A stretch of DNA of 64,000 bases from Planococcus citri (taxonomy: Eukaryota > Arthropoda > Insecta > Hemiptera > Pseudococcidae). The stretch is taken from positions 66,191,350 to 66,255,349 of the forward strand of contig NC_088680.1 in NCBI RefSeq assembly GCF_950023065.1, read 5' to 3'. Position numbers and translations under genes: made by a program. Shown here piece after piece: positions 56,101-64,000 of the stretch; positions within the stretch are counted from its first letter, which is position 1; every line of letters begins with the position of its first letter. The notes beneath the pieces were generated by a model, which was given only the letters and a program-made list of their open reading frames with translations, was not told where the DNA came from and searched no databases.

Positions 56101-59100
56101 AATTATTCTTCGATGTTTATTTTTTATGTATGTAAGTACGAGTATTTTTTGGTTTTTGTGTCTAAAAAAAAATCAACTTTTTAAATTGGTTCTCTCCGAT
56201 TTGAATGGAACCAAGGTAGATCGAATAAGCGTATCCTAAAATATCAGTAAATAAAATTTCGGGTTCTGAAGTTCATTTTTGGATTTTTGGTGGTTTTTTA
56301 AAAAAAATGTTTAATTTTAAAAAAGCTGTTTTAACTATAGACAATTTTTGAACTCTTTCACAAAGCATAAACTTTTTTTTTAGCAGAGTAGACCAATATT
56401 AATACTTTCTTCAATTAGCTACCTACTCAACTCTCACACATCATCGAGTTCTAATTTTGAATTTTGAGCCATTCTGGAGCCTCCAGCGATTTTTCAATTT
56501 TCTCCAGAAACTTCAAATCACTCTGAAAAGGCCAAAAATGAACTTCAGCACATATAAATAACTTTGGTAGGTTCTTATTGGACATCTCTCGACTGATACC
56601 GTAAAATTCTAGGAGTGTCAACTCAAAAGTTTTTTTTTTTAATTTCTTCTGAAATTTACTAATTGGTCAAAAATTCAATTTTGAACTGGTTCTCCCAGAA
56701 TCTTGCGTTGACCTACTGAAATGGTCGAGAGGGTGCCCAAAATCGCCCTCAGAACCAACGTTTTAAAATTTTTTGAATTTTCTAAAATTCGTCAAAAATC
56801 CAAAAATGAACTTCAGCGTCTGAAATTTTGATTAGGGGGTAGGGGAAGGGGTTAAGAAAAGCTCTTTCGATTTAGCTTGGTTTTATATCGATAGGAGGGT
56901 GTCAGTTTAAAAGAATCCTTCGTAAGAAATCGCAAACTAAAATTTCCAAAAATGACTATTAATTTTCAAGATATTCAGGGCAATCCCCATTCCCCTTTTC
57001 ACTTTTCCCCTCGTCACCCTAATACCGTACTTCCAAATAAGAGTCAACCCCCCTCACCCTCTTTCATATTTAAACCACATATTGTGACTAGTGAGTGAAT
57101 TTTTTCAAATTGGGGTAAAAAAAAAACAAAATGATGAAAGTGAATTTTAAAAACTTGGAAATTAATTTTTCCGAGATTGCAATAGATAATATTAGTCCGG
57201 CATATGACAATAGGAGTAATTGCACCCCCCCCCCCCCGCCGATCCTCCGGGACAACTTTTTTCTTAAAGGGAACATCCTAAGGAACATTTTAAAGCAAAC
57301 TTGCCAAAAAAAAAGTTGGCCTTACTTACAAAATGGCGGCCATTTTGATTGACAGGTCAGCCGAAATAGCAGATTTTGCGTTTTAACATAGGACTTGCAT
57401 GAACTTTTTCAAACTTTACAAAGGTAGATCGAAAGATCATGCAAAAATTTATCACCTGTCAAAATTGCAAGTGCTAAAGTGCGTTTTTCGATTTTTGGTG
57501 AATTTTTGAAAATCGAATTTAGGCCAAAAATGAGGGAAAAAATCAAAATTTTACCAAATTGACCAAGAAAGCTGAAATTTGGAATATACCCTATTTTCGA
57601 CATGCCAAATCCATTGGAAACAGTTTCAAACCGTTTTGAGCAGTTCTGGAGCCTCCAGCAGATTTTTGAAACTCTAAATTCCCACAAAATTCCATCAAAT
57701 TGGAGTTGTAAAGCTGAAATTTATTCTAAAAACTAATTTCAATACGCTACGAAGTAATGCAGGTGAATTTCAAGTCATTTTGGAGCCTCCAGCAGATTTT
57801 TGAAACTTTAAATTTTCACAAAATTTCATCAAATGGAAATGGAAAGCTGAAATTTACTCTACACTCCATGTTTAACACCCTCTGAAGACGAATTCAGGTG
57901 GGTTCAAGTAATTTTAGGGCCTCCAGCGACTTTTTTTGAAAATTACTGGAGCCTCCAGCAGATTTTTGAAACTTTAAATTTTCACAAAATTTCATCAAAT
58001 GGAGATGGAAAGCTGAAATTTACTCTACACTCCAATTTTAACACCCTCTGAAGACAACTTTAGGTGGGTTCAAGTCATTTTAGGGCCTCCAGCGACTTTT
58101 TCGAAAATTACTGGAGCCTCCAGTAGATTTTTGAAACTTGAAATTTCTCCAAAATTTTATCAAATCAAGATGGAGAGTCGCAATTTATTCCGCAAACTAA
58201 TTTCAATACGCTACGAAGTTGACTGCTGGTGAATTTCAAATCGTTTTGGAGCCTCCAGCAACTTTTTGAAAGGTTGTAACTATGACATTTTTTTTGGAAA
58301 ATTGAAATTTGCTAGAAGTAGCTGGAAGCTTCAAAACCATTTGACCATTTGAAACCACCATGTAGTCTGCGAAGTAAATTTCAGCTTGCCAACTGCATTT
58401 GATAAATTAATGTTGGGGAAATTTCAAGTTTGAAAAATCTCCTGGAGGCTCCAGTAATTTTCGAAAAAGTCGCTGGAGGCCCTAAAATTACTTGAACCCA
58501 CCTGAATTCGTCTTCAGAGGGTGTTAAACATGGAGTGTAGAGTAAATTTCAGCTTTCCATCTCCATTTGATGAAATTTTGTGAAAATTTAAAGTTTCAAA
58601 AATGTGCTGGAGGCTCCAAAATGACTTGAAATTCACCTGCAGTACTTCGTAGCGTATTGAAATTAGTTTTTAGAATAAATTTCAGCTTTACAACTCCAAT
58701 TTGATGGAATTTTGTGGGAATTTAGAGTTTCAAAAATCTGCTGGAGGCTCCAGAACTGCTCAAAACGGTTTGAAACCGTTTCCAATGGATTTAGCATGTC
58801 GAAAATAGGGTATATCCCAAATTTCAGCTTTCTTGGTCAATTTGGTAAAATTTTGATTTTTTCCCTCATTTTTGGCCTAAATTCGATTTTCAAAAATTCA
58901 CCAAAAATCGAAAAACGCACTTTAGCACTTGCAATTTTGACAGGTGATAAATTTTTGCATGATCTTTCGATCTACCTTTGTAAAGTTTGAAAAAGTTCGT
59001 GCAAGTCCTATGTTAAAACGCAAAATCTGCTATTTCGGCTGACCTGTCAATCAAAATGGCCGCCATTTTGTAAGTAAGGCCAACTTTTTTTTGGGCAAGT

Positions 59101-59733
59101 TTGCTTTAAAATGTTCCTTAGGATGTTCCCTTTAAGAAAAAAGTTGTCCCGGAGGATCGACGGGGGGGGTGCAATTACTCCTATTGTCATATGCCGGACT
59201 ATATGATGTATTTTGAACTGGTATTAGCGTAGGTGTAGACTTTATCCCAGCGATTCACCTGAAAGAGGTGTCAAGAGCTCCCAAAATGTCCCGATTCCAT
59301 TTTTTGAAAATGAAAATTTCAAAATCTGGAAAATAAGACAAATTTGGTCCAAATTTAGATAATTTCTAGACCCTTAGTAGTGTCTAACGTCTCTGCAAGT
59401 TGGAAAAAGTACGTTTTGAAACTGCCAATAGAGAAAACAACGCCCTTTTTGGACAATTAGGGGGTAAGGTAGTGATTTAAAATTTTTATTATGGAGATTT
59501 TAGATCACAATCAACAATTTTCACTGGGTAGATTAAAGAGTCCGAAAATAGGCCCATTTCACCCATCCGGCAATGCTCCTTCAAGCAAAGGGAAAAAAAA
59601 TCACCATTTTCATGCACCTTTATAATGTACCTATTTGTACTCTACCTATTTAAAATTAAGCTTTTTTCACAAATAATATGGTTTGATTGATGAAAATATT
59701 CTAAAACGTGTCGTTTTTTTTATATATCCACAG
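53124..59733. other. Non-coding stretch, probable large intron
   Basis: Contains a degenerate fold-back at about 55,010-55,740 (ACACCACCAGTAAAAATTTC and a decayed complement), several CTCCAGCG-type fragments, G/C homopolymers, and fold-back B copy 2 (57,193-59,201). No other exon in the frame of the plus-strand gene was recognised. Confidence 0.5.
57193..59201. mobile_element. Fold-back element B, copy 2 (2.0 kb, both ends intact)
   Basis: Begins TAGTCCGGCATATGACAATA with a C-run and ends with the inverted copy TATTGTCATATGCCGGACTA. The arms are about 1 kb each and nearly identical, and the same 92-residue translation appears on both strands (57,409 and 58,712). The interior holds repeated CTGGAGCCTCCAGCAGATTT blocks. 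No transposase is encoded. Confidence 0.95.
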
Positions 59734-59829
59734 ATTCCATGGCAAGCTTCACTACCGAGCAGCAACAGCTACAATACACATACAAGTAAACAAAATGCCA
59801 CTTCAACAACAGATCGCTATGGAAGCGAT
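59734..59829 (+). CDS. Upstream exon of the WW-repeat protein
   Basis: 32 codons, IPWQASLPSSNSYNTHTSKQ through TDRYGSD, between CACAG and donor GTAAGT. Phase 0 at both ends. The 109-nt intron leads to the large exon. The composition matches that of the large exon. Confidence 0.75.
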
Positions 59830-59938
59830 GTAAGTATCTTTAGTAAAAATTTCTATCGAAATCGTATTCGAAAAGTCGAAAATAACGTCATCTTATTACG
59901 TTTATATGCCCCATATTAATTCTATCCATAATTTTCAG

Positions 59939-62200
59939 GCCAACAAGAGATACTCTTCGAGAGGTTCGTCTTTCGGCGCACCATCGTCCAGCGCATCGTC
60001 ATCATCGACGACAGCCACAACCACCACTTCGACATCTTCAACCAACTCGCCATCGTACCTCAGCTATCGTAAAAGCACTCCTTCCATATTGAAAAAATAC
60101 GCGAATTACGCCTCGAATAACGCTTCAGCCGCAGCCATAGCAGTAGCAGGAGCTCTGGCCAATGCGAACGCATCTCGAAAAACAGCCAACAACGCTCGAC
60201 CCGTCCAAGAGACCAAAGAAGACGATTCTAGCGCGAAAATCGTCTCTAATATTCCACGTTGTACAGCATTCAGTAATACTACGAAATTATCGCCTACACG
60301 AGGTGAAAATGTTTGGAGTGGTCAAAATCAAACGATCGGAAGATCCGCAGTTCGTAGGAGAAACGAAGAAATCGAGCAGCGGTCCCCTTCGCCGGCGAAA
60401 ACGTTATTCGTGACTCGGGCCACCTCGCCGACTCCAGCTCGAGCTGGACGAAGAACCAACGATGGCGATAACGTCTTGTTGTCGGAAATGTGTAAACCGA
60501 AGTACTACAGCCTGAAGAGTTACGCTGACTCTGCGAGTCAGACCGAAGAACCGAGCGATTCGCAGAAAGCTCCGGCGCCTCCATCACGTACAGTTGCTTC
60601 ATTGAGTAATAAGTTCTTGTCAGCGGCGAATAGTCCAGGCAGTAGTGGTCGATTTAGTCCGAAAGGAGCTGGTGGATATGCTTACGCTAGACCTACAGAT
60701 TTACCTATACGAAGCTCGTCTCTGTTACGTCCTTCGTATCATAGTCCGAGTGATAGAATTTCACCGAATGCTGATCGATTATCGCCGAGCTTCTTCCAAT
60801 CGTATAATTCGTCGTTGTCTTCGCCTCCTCCTGCTCCTCCGCTGCCTACGTCCTGGGCAAGGACACCGTCTCCGTTGACTGTTCTGCACAAATCGTTGAC
60901 CAGTTTAACGCTGGAAGAAGCAGATGCAGAAAAACATCCCAATAACGACGATTCCGATACCGAAGACGAGTCCAGTTACGAAGAAAACCATCCGATGAAA
61001 GGTGAAAATGAACGATACGGTTACGCCAACGTTACCGCTATCGATAAACCACCGAAATACCCGCCAAGTCCGAACGCCCTTTGCAGAAGTAAATCAATCG
61101 TCGGCGCCGAGAATCGCACAGGGATCAGTATTCGTTCATTGAGTACGAGTTCAAATAGTAGTGGAGCTGGCGGCGCAGGGTGCAGGGTGGATTCCAGTTG
61201 CGAAGAAGATATCGCCGATAAGCAGCACATTCCAGTACTGAATTCCGGCTTTAACGATACTAACAATAATAATATTATACGAGCGTCGTCGTCGGACAGC
61301 TCACCGAAACCGTACGCGATTCGACGAATAGATTCGGGCGAAGCACCTTGGTGGCTGGGTAATAATTCGAAATCACCCGAGACGAGCGATACGTCTCAAC
61401 AATGCGGTTACCGTATTCGTAAAATGGACTCGGCTGACTCTCCTTGGTGGTGCAAAACATCTTCAACAGCCGGTTCCGAAACCCCGTCTGAATCGTTCAA
61501 CCAGCAACGTCAGCGAACCAACGCTAGCGGTAATTCATCCTCAGATAACGCTCGTCCAACATCCTCGAATCTCGGATACACGTTGAGAAAAATGGATTCG
61601 TCAGACGCTCCTTGGTGGTGTAATTCGGAAGAAGAGCGACCATCTGAAGACGCTAAAGCGATCCCCGCAGCAGACCAGGTATGCTCTAGCGATGAAACTA
61701 AACCATCGTTTCATCAAATACGCAGATTCGATTCCGGCGAGAAAGACTGGTGGGCTGAGAGCGACAGTCCAGCGCCTGCCAAAAGCTCCACACCGAGTAT
61801 TCCAGACTGGTGGAATAACGTGAAAAGTGACGACGAATGTGACGGATGCGTCGAAACGTACAAAAGCAATAAAGTACTGAGGATCAAAAAAATCGAATCT
61901 GTGGATAAATCAGAGACTAGCGAGAACGAATCGCGTCGTCAGAGCTGGCTCAACGATCGTGAAAATGGCCAAAACGATGTTAACGAAGGCGAACGTACCG
62001 ATGTGAATTCGTTTTGCGAAGATACCAGTAAATTGAAGTATATAAATGAGTTAGATAATCTTTTGCTGTATATCGGAGATCATACCAATATCGACGAATT
62101 ACTCGGGACGGAAGTACCGCCTCCGGCCGCACCCGTAACACCTACCGGAGACGATAGTTCAACCGAAGATGAATTAGGTGAGGCCATAGTACAGATTACA
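59939..62200 (+). CDS. Large exon of a disordered protein with DSGE..WW repeats
   Basis: 754 codons in one frame, from ANKRYSSRGSSFGAPSSSAS to GEAIVQIT before donor GTACGT. An alternative donor is GTGAGG about 22 nt earlier. It is Ser/Pro/Ala-rich with proline motifs (PSPPPAPPLP-like near 60,830) and an acidic patch (DDSDTEDESSYEE). The C-terminal third repeats a 14-residue motif: YAIRRIDSGEAPWW (61,313), YRIRKMDSADSPWW (61,409), YTLRKMDSSDAPWW (61,577), HQIRRFDSGEKDWW (61,712), then PDWW and LRIKKIESVD. Such SGExxWW repeats remind me of the N-terminal region of insect supervillin-like proteins, which link membrane and actin, but that is memory only. The first and last exons are not identified, and no known folded domain is in this part. 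Confidence 0.85.
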
Positions 62201-63298
62201 GTACGTTTTTATACGTACATTTTTTTCCTCTTTATACTCGATTAAACATACCTATATTCCGCTCATTTGCTCATTTGTATTCCGAACCAGTGTAACATTA
62301 ATCAGCTTGCAGCTGGCTTGGCTGTGTCTAAGCTTTTTTTTTTTTTTTTTTTGGAAAATATTTACTTAGGAGTACAGTTCCACGTGGGTCATTCAATGTC
62401 GATTGGATCAGGATTTCGAAGTCGTGTCTTTGCTGTCTTTCGATTTCGCTGAGATTTTTTTACCTCGAGTACGAGGTGTCCGCCTAGAAATCTCCTGAAT
62501 TGAGAATTAACTCGTTGAACGGGTTGAAAATGAGCCAACGCTCGATTTTTAGCTGCCCGAATGAATTTTTGCACTTCTTGGAGAAATTCGAGAATTCTGA
62601 AAGTTTTTGAAAATCAAGCTGGAGGCTCCAGGATGTTGTGGGCAAATTGGATCAGGGGAAGGGTTCGTGTAATGAATTATCAATTTATCATTCAATGAGA
62701 GGGAGTCAACAATTTATTTTCGAACAGAAAATTTTGGATTTTTGAATATTTCAAGTTAAATTTGGATTTAAGTATAGCACGATTATTTTGCAATTTTGAA
62801 AAAAGTATCATTTTTATGCTTTTTTTAAAAGCAACAATTTTCTGCAAAGACAAAAAGCAAGATTTTTTTTGCAATTTTTGCAAAAAGCAATTTTTTGAAA
62901 TTTTGACAAAAAAGCAGCATTTTTTGCAATTTGCAATTTTTACTAGAAAATTATTTTTTTTGTACAATTTCGATAAAAAGCAACACTTTGTTACAATTTT
63001 GACCAAGAGTAACATTTAAAGAAATTTTGACTGAGAGCAACATTTTTTTGATATTTTGACAAAAAACATCATTTTTTGCAACTTTTTCAAAGAAGCAAAA
63101 TTTTTTACATTTTTTTTATAGAAAATAAATTTTTTTTCAATTTTTACAAAAGAAGAAAGATTTTACAATCGTTCTGCAATTTTGACAAAAAATTCAACTT
63201 TTTTTTGCCATTTTGAGAAAAAGTAACAGTTATTTTGACAATTTTAATTTGAAAAAAAAACACTTTTATGCAGTTTTGACACAAAAAAAAGGCTTACA
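62201..63298. other. Intron or flank with T-rich repeat
   Basis: A T-run at 62,334-62,352, then fold-back-related CTGGAGGCTCCAGG near 62,620. 62,690-63,290 is a degenerate repeat of TTTTGACAAAAAGCAACATT-like words on the plus strand. No exon seen. Confidence 0.55.
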
Positions 63299-64000
63299 AG
63301 GGAACCTCTTGAGGTATCCGCCTCCGATTTGAACGGGACCGCGATTTTTGGAAAGAGCATGTTCTAAAACCCCCAAAACCAAATTTTCAGCTGCCCAAGT
63401 TCATTTTTCGATTTTTGGCGAATTTTTGAAAATCCAAAATTGACTATTTTGGTGATTTATGCTTTTTTTTTAAAAAGGGGGAAATATTTTTTGCACGACG
63501 AAAAAGGGCGTCATCACGACAAGCATGTTTTCGTTCATAAAAGATGAATGAACGACGAAAAATGATGAAGTTCCACGCCAGATGACGCCCGACAATAAAG
63601 TATTTACATATGAACGACTACGATTTAATAATGAGATAGGCAGTATTCACGACAAAATAATTTCATACACGACAGAACATTCTCAGTTCAATTACAATTA
63701 TATTTTGTACAAATTTTAACAAATAATCAACTGAGGATTTTTTACGTACTTGATCAGTAAGAATGTTCAAAATAAGTCCTAAAACTGATATTAACCCCCC
63801 AAATTCAAATTTCGCCATTTCCAGCCATTCCGGAGCCTCCAGGGCGATTTTTCGATTTCTCCAGAATTTTCAATTTGCTCCAGAAGGCGTGAATATGAAG
63901 TTGGGCAGCTAAAAATCGAGTTGTGTGTTATATTCGACCTGTTTAACGAATTTATCCACATTTGAGCCGATTCTGGAGCGGACACCTCAAGAGTGGTTTT
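63299..64000. mobile_element. Fold-back element A, copy 2, interrupted and cut by window end
   Basis: AGGGAACCTCTTGAGGTATC through ACCCCCAAAACCAAATTTTC matches 2,553 onward, and 63,744-64,000 matches 2,730-2,990. Roughly 63,476-63,742 (about 267 bp, starting GGGGAAATATTTTTTGCACG) is absent from copy 1 and is an insertion. It has a GGCGTCAT/ATGACGCC pair but no clear terminal repeats. Confidence 0.85.

Overview
This is a eukaryotic, intron-rich, AT-rich nuclear segment from an arthropod, most likely an insect. The evidence is a paramyosin gene with insect-type sequence, short spliceosomal introns with GTAAGT/GTAGGT donors, an insect-type carboxylesterase, and abundant non-autonomous transposons. 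Short TACCTACC-rich stretches and the esterase type would suit a hemipteran such as a scale insect or mealybug, but the sequence does not prove this. No prokaryotic operons, rRNA genes or CRISPR arrays are visible.

Layout, left to right. (1) 1-11,819, minus strand: the muscle thick-filament gene paramyosin. Twelve exons (11,819 down to 4,340) encode about the first 512 residues, and the remainder lies left of the window. Inside the long intron left of 4,340, at 341 to 1, is a separate minus-strand first exon that begins with its own ATG. It sits where insects place the alternative promoter and first exon of miniparamyosin. (2) 12.4-16.4 kb: intergenic AT-rich DNA. (3) 16.5-22.3 kb: a composite mobile element with inverted arms of about 0.4 kb, interrupted 144-bp tandem repeats and a truncated copia-type gag/protease gene. 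(4) 23,587-42,849, minus strand: a ten-exon carboxylesterase. Its third intron is about 16.2 kb and consists almost entirely of one TA-flanked insertion filled with other elements. The gene appears to carry a 1-nt frameshift and a shortened region behind the oxyanion hole. (5) 42.9-47.2 kb: several fold-back elements. (6) 47,296-47,922, minus: an unrecognised Asn/Ser/Thr-rich and acidic protein. (7) 49,511-50,170, minus: a TARG1/OARD1-like macrodomain reading frame with an in-frame TGA, beside a 1.4-kb minisatellite of about 30-bp units built on GGTCATTGACC-like motifs. (8) 53.1-62.2 kb, plus: part of a large disordered protein with repeated basic-x-DSG/SxxxWW motifs. A 2.3-kb exon (59,939-62,200) and a 96-nt exon upstream are clear, and a tiny candidate start exon lies at 53,100. 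The gene continues to the right. (9) 62.3-64.0 kb: T-rich repeats and a second, interrupted copy of the fold-back element seen at 2.5-3.6 kb.

The genes do not form a functional cluster. The main biology is a nested alternative promoter in a muscle gene, an esterase whose intron has become a transposon sink, and many long palindromic elements, several of which share the same core motif (CTGGAGGCTCCAG).
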